A stretch of 64,000 nucleotides of DNA from Isoetes taiwanensis (GCA_021234155.1 JAJEKV010000008.1:9722305-9786304), one strand, 5' to 3'. Shown: positions 34,480 through 45,302, counted from the stretch's first letter. Numbers and translations are program-made. Notes: generated from the letters alone by a model not told the origin.

Positions 34480-35089
34480 CTTGCTCTGCTCGTTATTTCC
34501 CTGGTAGTTGTACCTTGGATGCTGCTTCCCAAGCCTTTACTTCTTTGCAAGCACCACATTGAGGTATCATTCTCTCTTTGACATTAGAATAGTGTGAATT
34601 GGGTTGAGTACAATGATAGAACCATCTGAATGCAGTTGCGTCACTGATTGGTTTGTTTGCAGAAGTTGCAGGGACGCTCATATGAAAGAGTCAAGAATCT
34701 GGATGATATGTCTGGAGTAAACCATGACGATCATGAGGAGTTTTAATTTGGGGAGATTTTTATTCATCCACTGATTCATACAATTGAGTTTGTTCTGGGG
34801 GCAATCTCTAACACAACATCGTATCTTCGTCTATGGACATTGAAGTAAATATAAGTCCTTAATGTGTTCATTGGAGTTCCTTTTAATAACATCATTAATT
34901 ATGGAGTGATGTTGCAGTCTTGCTCATGCTGATTTGTTCCCTGTGCCACTTTTAAACTTTTGGATATTAATATGTGCATGTTTCAATTTTGCAGTTCTGG
35001 CAATATAATTGTCCTAGCCATTGCATTTATTATTTTCCTCTGTGCAACTATTTGGTGTGCTTCTTATCATGTTGTGTAATTCTATTGTT
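34480..35089 (+). pseudogene. V-ATPase subunit a fragment
   Basis: Derived from the membrane subunit a (VHA-a) of the vacuolar proton pump. Exon 34480-34563 reads LALLVISLVVVPWMLLPKPL and ends at a GTATCA donor. Exon 34663-34844 reads KLQGRSYERV...DDHEEF, then after an in-frame TAA (34744-34746) [20 protein letters not shown] and [10 protein letters not shown], with the conserved arginine of the SYLRLWALSLAHSEL block. From 34918, after GCAG, it reads LAHADLF. From about 35000 it reads NIIVLAIAFIIFLCATIW, the next membrane helix. Exon order and introns are kept, so it was copied from DNA, not a processed mRNA. The internal stop and missing sequence make it non-functional. Confidence 0.85.
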
Positions 35090-36400
35090 GAATAAAAGCT
35101 CAAAATCTTTCAACTGAAGAAACGTTTGGCAGCAATCCTCTCTTTACAAATGAAATTCTCACCGCGAATTTGCGTTGCTTCACTAACAATAATGTGCTTC
35201 ACTAACAAGAATTTTGGTGACCATGAAACAAACATTTGAATGTTTGAATGAAACGAGGACAAAAATCCACAAGGCATAAAAGTTGTACTTGAAAACAACT
35301 CTTTTATGGATTTATTGTTTTAAGCACGATGGTGCAAGCTTCGGTTTGGGATAACTAACATCATGTCCGATTCGGTTCAAGTCGCTTAATTTGCATCAAA
35401 AAATTTAAAATTAGCATGCCGTTTTGCCCCCTTTTTTTTTTTTCAATGATGTACTTACATATCCATGTTTTACTTGACATCATGACACAGTCTTCTTTGA
35501 CATTGTACTTCTTTATCATTGTAACAAACACTTTCTCTTCTTGCAGAGGTGCCAGGGTTCTTGGGTTTATTGCCGCCATACTGATGTCTTCTAGTAAATC
35601 GGGTTACGGGGTTTAGTAATTTGCTTCGTGAGAAATTTTTTAGCCCTCACCATCATGTTTCTGTTCGTTCTAAATCTACCCAACAAGCTCCAATACAAAG
35701 GCCTCCATCCCTATTATTTCAAAATTGTACAACGAAATTTGAAGTCCATTTGGTAGGTTATAAGACTTCCAGGGAACTTCCCGAACCAAGGTTATTTGGT
35801 TTCTGCATCGCATGAGGTGTACCACCTAAACATAAACTGATATGAGATTCAATACAAAAGGAATTCCTCCAGGTATTAGAATCTCACAGAATGAATTCCT
35901 CCAGGTAGTATAGCTTGAAGCTTCTAATTCCACTAGATATAAAACATCTTTATTGCAAATTTCAGTCCTCCTTAACCAGGATCAAAGTGGCTAAATCTTA
36001 AAGTGGCCAATTCGTTCAATTAGTATTCGGCTACCTTTGCTAATTTTCGACAACTGCCAAGGCTTGATATAAAATTGTAGGTAGTAGGGGCTATGGCGAA
36101 GGGGGATGGGAAGAATCAAAGCTATGACAACACATGAACGGAGGTAGAATATTAAAAAATTGCAAGCATGGATCATTTTGATGAGCACGAGAGAAAAAAA
36201 GTTGGAGGGGTAGGGGGGCTAGCAAGAAAGAGAGTTTATATTCGATTAGAGTTTTCACACTGCTTCTGAATATTGTGGCAAATATGGAAGTTCGAATTGC
36301 AAGATTGAACATTTTTAGTTACTTTTATCGTGTCGAGAGCTGAGATTCTCTAGAATTAACATAAAACCTCTTTTGCAGCAAGTTGAACGAAAGAAATGTT
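35090..36400. other. Spacer between captured fragments and transposase core
   Basis: No recognisable coding region. Short frames at 35416-35616 and 35621-35815 have no family features. GAATTCCTCCAGGTA occurs twice at about 35861 and 35892. Confidence 0.3.
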
Positions 36401-36422
36401 CGCGGCGGCCAAGGCCGCCGCG
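36401..36422. repeat. GC-rich perfect 10-bp foldback
   Basis: CGCGGCGGCC (36401-36410), AA, GGCCGCCGCG (36413-36422), flanked by AAGAAAT and ATTTCTT, which extends the symmetry. It sits in AT-rich DNA beside the point where transposase copy 2 stops matching copy 1 (about 36440), so it may mark an insertion junction. Confidence 0.6.
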
Positions 36423-36439
36423 ATAAATTTCTTGTATAC

Positions 36440-36754
36440 AATAAGTGTTAATATCATGTGCCCAGGCTTAGTTCCCATCCAAGGTAGAATGTAATTAACA
36501 ATAATAATGGACAAATACCAATCCATCCCAAGTGCAAGGCATATGTTTCTTGGTTCCTCCTTGAAAATTGGCCATTTGTCTTCAATGTGCCTCAAGGCTT
36601 TGCCATCAGCAGGAATACTCATGATGCCATTTTTGCTCTTATGTGTTGCATGGAAATCCATAAATGCTATAAGTGATTGTGATCTAAACATGTGTTGTAG
36701 ACAAGGGATGATTGGCATATGCCTCAACACCTTCTTAAGTACTTTTGTTTTCAT
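36440..36754 (-). pseudogene. CACTA transposase TNP2, copy 2, Transposase_21 core
   Basis: Minus-strand frame with FMDFHATHKSKNGIMSIPAD, EEPRNICLALGMDW and NYILPWMGTKPGHMILTLI, matching exon a of copy 1 but lacking the P.G.MS.SHS.WP segment. Homology ends just after MILTLI, where copy 1 continues within a few hundred bases to the NMDVYMEP exon. Here that exon is 3.9 kb away, so the gene was split by an insertion or by a captured segment. Confidence 0.8.
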
Positions 36755-36799
36755 ATGGTCAAATCTTGGTTTTCTGCATTTTGCATATTCTTGTATTCA

Positions 36800-38840
36800 T
36801 GTTCTTCTTTGAAGGAGTAAAATACAAGCAAAAGCAATGAAATTTTCATGAACACAGTACTTCAGCTTGCTGCCTGCATGAACATGGTACCACAACTTGC
36901 CACTTGAGCATAATAAGCTATATCTATATGAATTGGAGATTTTTGAATCCTAACTCTAAGATTTACAGTCAAGATGGATGTTGTATGCCTTCTATGCGAA
37001 AATACCTATATGGCATTAAAAGGGGGGGGGGATAAACAATGCGCCTTCCACGATGTTAAGTACTAAATTCCAAAAGTTAGCTAGTAATCTTATATATAGG
37101 AAGATAATTGTATTGCCATGTTCTTTTCTTACAACTACAAGCGTCTTACAAAAAGGGAGGTTGAATGACATACGGGTGGGCTAATCCAACCCAAAGTTTT
37201 TGTTATAAGAAAATACGAACCACCTCAAGTTTTTGTTATAAGAAAATATGAAAGTTAGGAACTTAACTTTTGTTGTATATTTCATATTTCTTCTGTTAAT
37301 GGCAAATAAATAAATAGAAATTACATCTTATAATTCAAGTTGTAAATGATCTTAGAAAAGACAATACTTTACACTTATAGAAAGTGGTGCTACACCCCCC
37401 ATGTCAAATAAACAATTATATGAAGGTTGGAAACTTGCAAATTTGTTATATATCCATATTTGTTCTCAAATGGCTCTTGGTATCGATAAATAAATACAAT
37501 TGCATGTTATAATTAAGAAAAGTTCTACATGGTTCTACAAAAACCAAATCCCCGAAACCACTCAAATGTATCCAATCGCATATCAATACAGTTATCCAGA
37601 AAATCCCCCAGCACTACACATTCACGTGCTAGACATCTTGGAAAAAGAGGGAGGCGAAGTTCAAACACATCACATGGAAAAAAATTCAACTCCACACATT
37701 TCTCATTGCAGTCAAAACATCTACAAACTTCCAACTTATGCCCAGCAACGCTAGGCACTGTTACTAGTAATCTCTATTATTGTATATATTATAATGTTTT
37801 GATGTCGTGGATCCAACCCTAACTTGAACGCCCACGATTTGATTGCCCTAATTAGACGATGGAGATTTATAAAAAAGGGCAACGAGGAGATTTACAGAAA
37901 AGGGCAACAATTTTTGTTGCCTACCAAAGCTTACGATGGTAGAGCAGAGAAGGGGTGATTAGAGAAGAGGTGATGCAACCAGAAAAATCCATCGCTATGA
38001 GTAGGTTATGAAGGAAGTTAGGACTTTTTATGAGCATCTTAGCTTCAACGACTTTCTTTCGCACTGCCGGACATGCCGCCATAACCGGACAATACGTTTT
38101 GAGGCCTTGGAGTTGCAGCAATGGTGGAACAGTGGACGTTTTGAGTGCAGGTGCAGGTAAGGATGTGTCAGAATTTGAATATACCCCCAGTCTGTAGTTC
38201 ACCCTCATAGCTTTGCCACATATTCCAAAACCAATCTCAAATGGCTGGTATCGTACAAAAAGCAGTAGAATCCCACCTTTAAGGTATGTGGATTTTGTAA
38301 ATTTAGGTTTTAAAAAGACTTCTGCCATTACCTGGGAAGGTATTTTTTTAGTTTTATAGCGAACTAAATTCGATGGGCTAAACCAAAGTACACCTGGACA
38401 AGCTATAAATTCGTTCTAGAGCAATAGAATTCTTAGACATCATTATAGCAGAGATGATAATTAGATGCAGAATCAACTTGATGTTGCTCAGGTCCAGGAA
38501 ATTTTCAACATATATATACTAATCAAAATACAATTTTTATTGTTAGCCTAGCATATATTTTGTTGCCTTCATAACATTGATATTTGAACCTAACATATAT
38601 TTTGTTATGTTTAACCATGAGTCTACCTTTATAATGTCAAGCCTTGAGCATTATATTGTCTAGTGCATGGCCAGAATAGTACATGTCTCAAATATACAGG
38701 CAACCTATTCTAACATAGGCTCAATTGACCATATTAACCTACTTTATTAGTGCAGAAGTCTTAAATATTTCCTCATTTTAACCCCGTATTGATCAAAATG
38801 TTATATGCTCTAATATTTGCTTTTTCACGTGCACCATTGA
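36800..38840. other. AT-rich spacer with one unassigned ORF
   Basis: Includes a G-run (37022-37031) and near-identical 30-bp phrases around TTTTTGTTATAAGAAAATA at about 37177 and 37214. The minus-strand ORF 38328-37921 (135 codons, starting MAEVFLKPKFTKS) is the longest frame; no motif or family is recognised and it may be chance. Confidence 0.3.
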
Positions 38841-38843
38841 CCA

Positions 38844-39486
38844 GGAAGTTGAAGAATATTGCATCTAGAGCCATTCTCCAAAATCAAATTTGTGTGGATA
38901 AAACTAAGACTGGAAGTACCATCAATTAACCAACATGTCAACTGAACGCCCCAGGTATCTTGACCATTATAGTATTTTCTACTAATATTATATAATTCTT
39001 TTGGTGATCATTAATAGGATTGAAACGTTAGAAACTCAGAATGATCAAAACGAACATGTTTAAAATCAAGCGGTACAAAAAAAAAGAGGTCGCCCAAGGT
39101 TAGTACAATTTACAATAACGTAACTATTTTTGTTATGGGAGGCTAAAAAGGAGGTTACTTATAGTTGGTTGGCGGCCATCTATATTATGCATGTTTCTGT
39201 ATTATAGTGGACGTCTAGTGTGCATGATATGTAGTATAGTACATATTATAGACTATAAGTTACTGACCATGCCCATACTACCAGAAATCTCTTATTAATC
39301 TTCCATCATATCTTTCACAGGCTATCTCCGACTAACTTACAACGGCTTCCCGACGATGAAATAAACAAAATTCTTAATCATCGAAAACACTGTCGAGAAT
39401 CTCAAGCCCGAAAAAGATTCAAGGGCGCTACTATAGAAACGAGGCAGCAACAGATTTTTATGCCTACGGACAACGACCCTTCCAGG
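38844..39486 (+). pseudogene. Second Helitron Rep-helicase N-terminal remnant
   Basis: Repeats the exon pattern of 18402-19260. A piece at 39017-39101 ends in KKRGRP before a splice-like site (the same AT-hook position). A piece from about 39321 reads LQRLPDDEINKILNHRKHCR then ESQARKRFKG, aligned with LPDNEMKKILNRRKYQQEYR in the complete Helitron. Stops interrupt the middle piece and no zinc-finger, Rep or helicase part follows, so it is a truncated relative. Confidence 0.6.
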
Positions 39487-39689
39487 TACAAATTATGAAT
39501 TTCAATACCTTGCAACCCATTAGCATATAAAACATTTATAACTATATGTTTGAATACGGCAATGGAGATCGTGTTTACAAAGCTTTTGAAAGGAGAGGTA
39601 TGATCACTTTTGTTGTATCGAGATGTAAGTAATGCTCAATTAGGTGTGAATTTGTTATAGGTATTCCATTCAAAGGACCGTAGCCTTCA

Positions 39690-39919
39690 TATGGACGACC
39701 AGGGACGAGGCTTTACAAATACTTGTGCAATTGGCATGCGACATTATTGTGGTATACAGATCAACAAAACATGGCCACAAGTTAAGCAAAACCAAAAATA
39801 CGAAGCAATGGAAGTAGTGCAAAGGACTTATGGAAAGGGTGTTTTTGTGAAATATATTCTTGGAATTATGGCGAAGAGATGGAATTGTTGGAAGTATGTT
39901 TCTTTCTCCAACTTTCTCT

Positions 39920-39921
<2 letters not shown>
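39690..39921 (+). pseudogene. Unassigned coding-like piece
   Basis: A 76-codon frame starting MDDQGRGFTNTCAIGMRHYC, with KTWPQVKQNQKYEAMEVVQR and IMAKRWNCWKY. The aromatic and basic composition resembles N-terminal exons of plant transposon proteins, but I cannot place it. It runs into the poly(T) tract. Confidence 0.3.

Positions 39922-39923
<2 letters not shown>

Positions 39924-39956
<33 letters not shown>
39924..39956. repeat. 33-base poly(T) tract
   Basis: An uninterrupted T run. Read on the minus strand it would be a poly(A) tail for sequence lying at higher coordinates, as for a retroposed copy, but no gene or target duplication supports that. Confidence 0.6.
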
Positions 39957-39958
<2 letters not shown>

Positions 39959-41280
39959 AAGCTTGCCTAACCCCCACTACAACAATTACTTCAATTCTAA
40001 CCTATCCACATGCACCTCCACATCAGCAAAAATGATTATTATCCATTGGATATCCATATTTTTGCATCTACGGCCTAGAAAATTAGAAAAGTGCTTGAAA
40101 ATTCCTCTTCTCTACTGCCTTGCAACCAATCCGTGTTTACCTTCTTCGACGCATGCCTTGTGTGAGGAGGTTGTCTTCTTTATTTTGTAGATGGTTTTTT
40201 AATGCCCTACGGAGGTTGTTTTCTTTATTTTGTAGATGATTTCTTAGCGTGCTGTAGCAAACAAGGTTTTTGTTCATCTGCTAGAAAATCTACCAAAGAG
40301 CATTTGCTTCCCTTCCATTTTTCTTTTGCTTAGGGATCTCATTTCGAACTTAAATTCAGGAAATGAAGGCCATACCATAAACCTGGCCATACCATACACA
40401 CAAAGCCACTGGCTAGATTTTTTTTTTCGCACGTTTGCACAAACACAGGTTGACACTTTGAAGCAATTTTAGAGTGTCCACGTTGCTGCCAGGTGAGACT
40501 TCTGTGCAGGTGGCTGCTGTTTCCGTCGTTTGATTTCATCTACGTCTTCAGAAATTCATGGAAATTCCAAGTCAGAGGCAGTTATGGGTGCGACGAGATA
40601 TCTTGCGGAAGAGTGTTCCGGCTCTGTGCCTCGACAGCAGCAAATCCCTCTCTCAAACGCCACGCATCAGCAAGTTTTGGCGCTGAGGTTAGCGTGGGCT
40701 GTCTTTTCTTCGATTCCTGTCATGATTCTTGCATCATTACTACATACGACATTTTATTCACTGTTTCGTGTGCTATGCAAGTAAATACTTGTATTTCAAA
40801 GCTATTTAGAAGTTTGCAAGTCTGTGGGCAGGTGAATTTTTGTATTTCAAACTATTTCAAAGATGCAATGAAAGTAATATTTTTGTTTACGATTATGCCT
40901 TGACAACCGGATTCGCACTCTGGCTGCTTTCTTGGATCTTTCCACGCTGGATCCATGTAAAATACAGATGGATTCGTGTTTGGTGGAGCTCCGAAATCTT
41001 GCCTTGTTTTTTGACAAATGCAGCATTTCTGTAATAGTGTTTCAAACCCACAGTAGAGTTCCATCCGATGACATGAAGCTATAATTTGATCTTCTGGAGA
41101 TATGGAGCAAAAGCCAGAGGAGCAAAAACCAAGAGACCCTATTGTTGCAGTGCAGGTAAAAATGATGTTATGTTTCGTTGCTCTTCTGCCGTATAACACA
41201 CACAAAGCGACATCCTCAGACACACAAAGCACAATTGTTCCTTCTCTATCACAACAAGAGAATGGACATTTAGCGACGTG
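39957..41280. other. Spacer with an unassigned Cys-rich minus-strand ORF
   Basis: The minus-strand ORF 41313-40852 (153 codons) contains LYCGFETLLQKCCICQKTRQ, then FYMDPAWKDPRKQPECESGC, a Cys-rich segment that could be a zinc-binding module. It overlaps a plus-strand exon-like piece ending at a GTAAAA donor (about 41155). No family is recognised for either. Confidence 0.3.
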
Positions 41281-41281
41281 G

Positions 41282-41805
41282 GCTTGCGACGTCTGAGTCA
41301 CGTGACGTCGCAAATAACGTGACCATGCGACGTCAGTGCGACGTCACGTCGCAGACACGCGTCGCATGCACGCGTGTGTCGCGACGTCGACGACACCGTG
41401 ACGTGGCGCATCTGTCACGCCAGTGGACGCTTAGCGCCAGTGGACGACAAAATCACGCCAGATGGACGCCAGACATCGCCGCATGCGACGCACGCTGCTT
41501 AACCCCCATCCGTGACGACGCTAGGTGGGCTTGGGCCACAGTGGGCGGCAGTGTCTCGCCCGGTGGATGTTTACGTGGCGTGGCGTGCGCGGCGTCGTAT
41601 ATGTGACGTATGTGGCGTATGTGTCGTATATGACACGTCCGATGCGTATATGTGGCGTATGTGGCGTATATGACCGCGTCGATGCGGTATATGTGGCGTA
41701 TATGACACGTCGGTATGTATATGTGACATATGTGGCGTATATGACACGTCGATGCGTTATATGTGGCGTATGTGGCGTAGAAGGTCGCATGTGGCGTATA
41801 TTTTA
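41282..41805. repeat. CpG-rich ACGT/GACGTC repeat block
   Basis: In AT-rich surroundings this block is dense in CpG. 41282-41500 repeats GCGACGTC, CACGTGACGTC and GTCGCATGC phrases. 41598-41800 is an imperfect tandem array of five units of 30-49 bp built from GTATATGTGGC and ATATGACACGTCGATGCG. CACGTG and TGACGTC cores are bZIP/bHLH-type binding motifs, but such density suggests a simple-repeat origin. Long open frames through it are artefacts of the repeat. Confidence 0.65.
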
Positions 41806-41963
41806 TACCACGAAGGTTAATGGTTTTAGGATTACAAATTCAATACACATGCGATTGATACACATGCGAAAAAAGACTCGGCGACCAACCCCGCAGCTTC
41901 ATTTAAGCGTGTTGCCTGCGCATGCATCATCACAGTAGATGTGCTACCGCTATAAATTGTTCA

Positions 41964-42330
41964 TTATGTAGTAAGCACAGTGTCGTGCTTACAAAGTTCA
42001 ACAGAATTTATTCTTCTCTGATCTTCATGGTATATGTACACAGATAGCTTGACAGATGGTGCTACTTTTTCGTTCAATTCATGTTCCCATTGTTTTAAAA
42101 GCGATTTAGGGCAAACAATCAAGGTGCTCCTGCATTCTTCTACATTGTATCTTTGACGTTTTGGCGGTCTAGCCTTCAAAATCAAAGCAATTGCAGAGAT
42201 TGTGTCTTTCCAAATCCCTGATAATTTGATAATTATAAACATATGAGTTCCCCGACAATGCATTACGAGTTGATTTCTCCATCCAAGCAAGGGCAATATG
42301 CTATATTACATCCCAACCATGTCAATTGCA
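41964..42330 (-). pseudogene. SNF2-family helicase fragment
   Basis: Minus-strand frame reads TISAIALILKARPPKRQRYN, then STLIVCPKSLLKQWEHELNE, then KLSVYIYHEDQR and ELCKHDTVLTTY. These correspond to motif I, motif Ia and the following strand of RAD5/HLTF/CHR28-type SNF2 ATPases (TLIVCPxSLLxQW...DVVLTTY). Just upstream another frame has IALAWMEKSTRNALSG, the segment before the Walker A loop. The loop itself (normally GLGKT) is disrupted (GIWKDT) and the DExH box is absent. Remnant of a chromatin-remodelling ATPase. Confidence 0.7.
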
Positions 42331-42472
42331 GCTATAAGATATGAAATAATAATATATCTAGTCATACCTGATGCTTCAGAAGTTCTATTGTTATCAGGTC
42401 ATTGTCTAGATTTGCTTCTTCATCTCCCTAATTGTATTCTAATATTCTAACCAATTTATCAGTCCGGTTCGA

Positions 42473-43246
42473 ATGGCTAATATGGGATCGTGCACAAATG
42501 AGTCTCGACTTGTAGGCTGCGGCCGAATGCATTCTTATCAAGTTCGACCACCGCAAATAATCTCCGATTTGGCGAAGATATTACGTAGTTTTCACGATGG
42601 GGGTTGGCAAGGAGTATAGAAAATGATGCGCGTCATCTTTTCAGAGAGCTTGGATTCACGTTTGATACTGAGCCATGCGTGCCACAAAAGTTCAGCCTAG
42701 AGGATATTATGCTAGACACTCCACCAGATATTTCTGTGGTGGATCTAGTTGGCTCTCAAGATAGTGTAGATTGGTTAGATAAGAAAGTCCTTGAGACTGG
42801 CATTTCATTTAAAGCTTGTGCAACCAAGTGGGCAGGCGACTTGATTTGATAACCGATTCTCGCGTTGGATTTTTTGTTTATTTCGTCATTCCAAAAATCA
42901 ACGAAGGCTTTATTATTTGCCTTGCGATGGAATTGTGGAGAAAAAAAAAGGTAAGATGCTTCTGTTTATAGATGAAAATCAATGCATGTGGAAATTTAGA
43001 TACTGTTATTGGGATAGTTCGCAAAGTTATGTCTTCACAAAAGGCTGGAGCAGGTTTGTCAAGGCAAAGAATTTGCAGGTGAATGATGTGGTTTCGTTTG
43101 AGAGAGATATCCAAGGTAAAAAATTTTACATCAGCTGGCGAAGGGATCCTTCTGGCGGTCTTTGGAAATTACTGATGTTGATGCGGGATGCAAATGACCC
43201 TTTGCGAAAGTTTTTTAATTTGTTTGGAGTCGATATTTGGTATTGA
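42473..43246 (+). pseudogene. B3-domain (RAV/NGATHA-like) gene, frameshifted
   Basis: The C-terminal part encodes a B3 DNA-binding domain: VIPKINE (about 42885), LYYLPCDGIVEKKKGKMLLF, MWKFRYCYWDSSQSYVFTKG, WSRFVKAKNLQVNDVVSFER, KKFYISWRRD. The WKFRY.YW.SSQSYV.TKGWSRFVK block is diagnostic of the RAV subfamily of transcription factors. It ends FGVDIWY at TGA/TAA near 43246. Upstream, an ATG at 42473 starts a frame (NMGSCTNESRLVG) that passes by one-base shifts into LFRELGFTFDTEPCVPQKFS (42604-42849) and then into the B3 part. Apart from three shifts the reading is open, so it is either a recent pseudogene or a gene damaged by sequence errors. No AP2 domain is present. Confidence 0.7.
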
Positions 43247-44640
43247 AGCAACTTAAATTCTATCTTTTGATATAACTAATATGGTAGTTTTGAGCTCAGA
43301 TTAGCTCCTGGTTGATCCAAATTTTTGAGCTCGAAATTTAGCTTCAGTTGATCCGAATTTTTGAGGCAATCGCCTTATGTATATAAGCATGATGTAGAAT
43401 ACAAAAAAAGCGGATATATGATATGATATAGATTTCTGAAATCAGTTTTTCAAAATGGAATTTGAAGATAAAAATATGAAGAAGATGAATATGATCAGGA
43501 TGGATATCAAGAAGATGAATGCCACGATGAATAAGGATATGAAGAAGATGAATAATTTAGCTTCTGGTTGATCCAGAGAAAGAGAAAAAAGAAGGAATTA
43601 GAAATGACATATGGATTTACCCCTAGAATTTCTACAACGAGAAGATTGGGTAGTCAAAAAGTGGGACTCCCATATCCTTAGTCCAACATCTTTAGAGAAG
43701 CAACAAAATGCAATCTGAATGAGGAACTTGGTGTCCAGCATAGTGGGAGAACTGCTTCTGACGACTCCTTGCAAATCCAAGGCATTAATGTCCCATGTGT
43801 CAAAGCGTCTGATCAAAATTTGCCTAAAAAACGCCATCGCCCACCTGGCATCGTCACGACAAATGTCACGACAGATGTCAGACCTGTCACGACGCCCATG
43901 AATCTGAATCTGGAGAAGATGAATGTAAAGAATGGGGACGTGACGATGAATTTGAAGATAAATATATGAAGAAGATGAATATGATCAGGATGGATATCAA
44001 GAAGATGAATGCCACGATGAATAAGGATATGACAATAATATTGCTTGTTTTAATTTATATAGGCCTATTTGTGCTATGGGTATTTTGAAAAAGCAGATGA
44101 ATTTAGTGATGGACATGGACTTGGAGATGGAGGAGCTTATGTATGAACAAGGTAAAGAATCGGGTTTTGGGTTTCTGATTGCTCTAATCGTTGCGCATCT
44201 TGCATACCTCTTTTTCCATAGCAAGTTTCATTTTCTGGTGACGAGTTCTGTTTTAAGATATATGTGTATTTGAGAAGTTAAAAGATCAAATTTTGTGTTC
44301 CATCAGAAACGTTGTTAGTTTCGGGGGTAATGAATATAAAGTTTCCACGAGGTTTCCCTATCTGACCATATTTTTTGCATATTATTTACGTACTCTAAAA
44401 GCTTCCGGATTTGCTTGGTGGACTTGTTTTGTGTACGAATTTGGCTTAACTTTTGAAAAGTCGCTTGGCTTTGGTTAATGCAATTTGCTCGTGATGCGAC
44501 TAATCAAGCTATGTTCAAGTGTTTTGAGGTATCTGATTTTAGGTTGTTACACAAAACTTGCTTTCGATTTTTAGGTTGCTTTCGGAACAGCATAGGTATA
44601 CATAAATTTCATAACCGATGAGAACCTCACGTGGTTTTGA
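43247..44640. repeat. Duplicated acidic-codon module and spacer
   Basis: A segment of about 83 bp (GAAGATGAATATGATCAGGA, then TATCAAGAAGATGAATGCCA) is repeated nearly identically at about 43461-43544 and 43949-44032. In one frame it reads EDEYDQDGYQEDECHDE, an acidic tail. Between the copies an open stretch (about 43690-43969) has ASDQNLPKKRHRPPG, a short basic motif. GTCACGACAAATGTCACGAC-type phrases (about 43851-43890) recur at about 44689-44735. Possibly remains of a duplicated acidic protein gene; no family assigned. Confidence 0.45.
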
Positions 44641-44649
44641 GTGAGTAGA

Positions 44650-45065
44650 AATGCTCATAAAGCATATCTTCACACGCATCGTCCGCGACAAATGTCACGA
44701 CAAATGTCGAACTGTCCACGACAAATGTCACGACGGTGGATGTCGCATCGCGGCGTATAGTGACTTCGCTATATCCGTCACGCCCGCCAGGTGGACTTGG
44801 GCGGGCGTGGCGTCGCATCGCGGCGTCCGCGTGACATTCTGAGAACATAAAACACGTCGATGCGTATTTGCCGCGTGTCTTGCCGAATCGCATGTGACAC
44901 GGAATTTGACCCCTGACTATACGTCGCATGCGGCGTGGCGTCTGAACCGAACCCGAGACACGTCGATGCGTATTTGCCGCGTGTAATGCTTTGCCAAGTC
45001 GTAGGTGACTGGCGGTGACCGTTGATTGGCAATCGTCGCGCTGCGGGCGTCGCATCTTGACGTTA
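44650..45065. repeat. Second CpG-rich repeat block
   Basis: Shares phrases with 41282-41805 (ACACGTCGATGCG, GTCGCATGCGGCGT). ACACGTCGATGCGTATTTGC with CGCGTGT is directly repeated at about 44853 and 44957. CACGACAAATGTCACGAC repeats lie at its left edge. It lies directly upstream of a TATA-like site. Confidence 0.6.
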
Positions 45066-45073
45066 AAGTTTTC

Positions 45074-45302
45074 TATATAAACAACTCTTTCTTGGCCTTC
45101 ATTGTTATTTTCTTTCGCTCCCTCTTCCGGCCTAAGCGCCTTTGGTGTCCTTCTTTTTAACCATATCTTATACTTGTTCTTTGCCCTACATGGATCGCCA
45201 TGGTCATCCGGCATGATCGGCCTGGAGATGGCCGGAGATGCATTGATGTTGTCTTACCACCACGGGGAGGCCGGATATCTGCGGAACCGTCACATGTAAG
45301 TG
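45074..45302 (+). promoter_or_regulatory. Possible promoter and first exon
   Basis: TATATAAAC at 45074-45082 is a good TATA box, and a pyrimidine-rich leader follows. Short frames start at ATG 45102 (65 codons, ending TAA 45297-45299) and ATG 45190 (ends after eight codons). A donor, CAT/GTAAGT, lies at 45295/45296. This could be the 5' end of the SET-domain gene at 46.1-46.8 kb; the link is inference. Confidence 0.35.

Noticed and set aside
39924-39956. Poly(A) tail of a processed retrocopy on the minus strand
   Set aside because: No recognisable gene body upstream on that strand and no target duplication.
39975-39990. CACTACAACAATT as a CACTA left terminus
   Set aside because: No matching inverted end or 3-bp duplication was found, and no TGTCA-type subterminal cluster follows.
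41525-41938. 137-codon plus-strand and 89-codon minus-strand frames rich in VAY/TYAT repeats
   Set aside because: They are translations of the 30-49 bp CpG-rich tandem repeat and start or stop at its edges.
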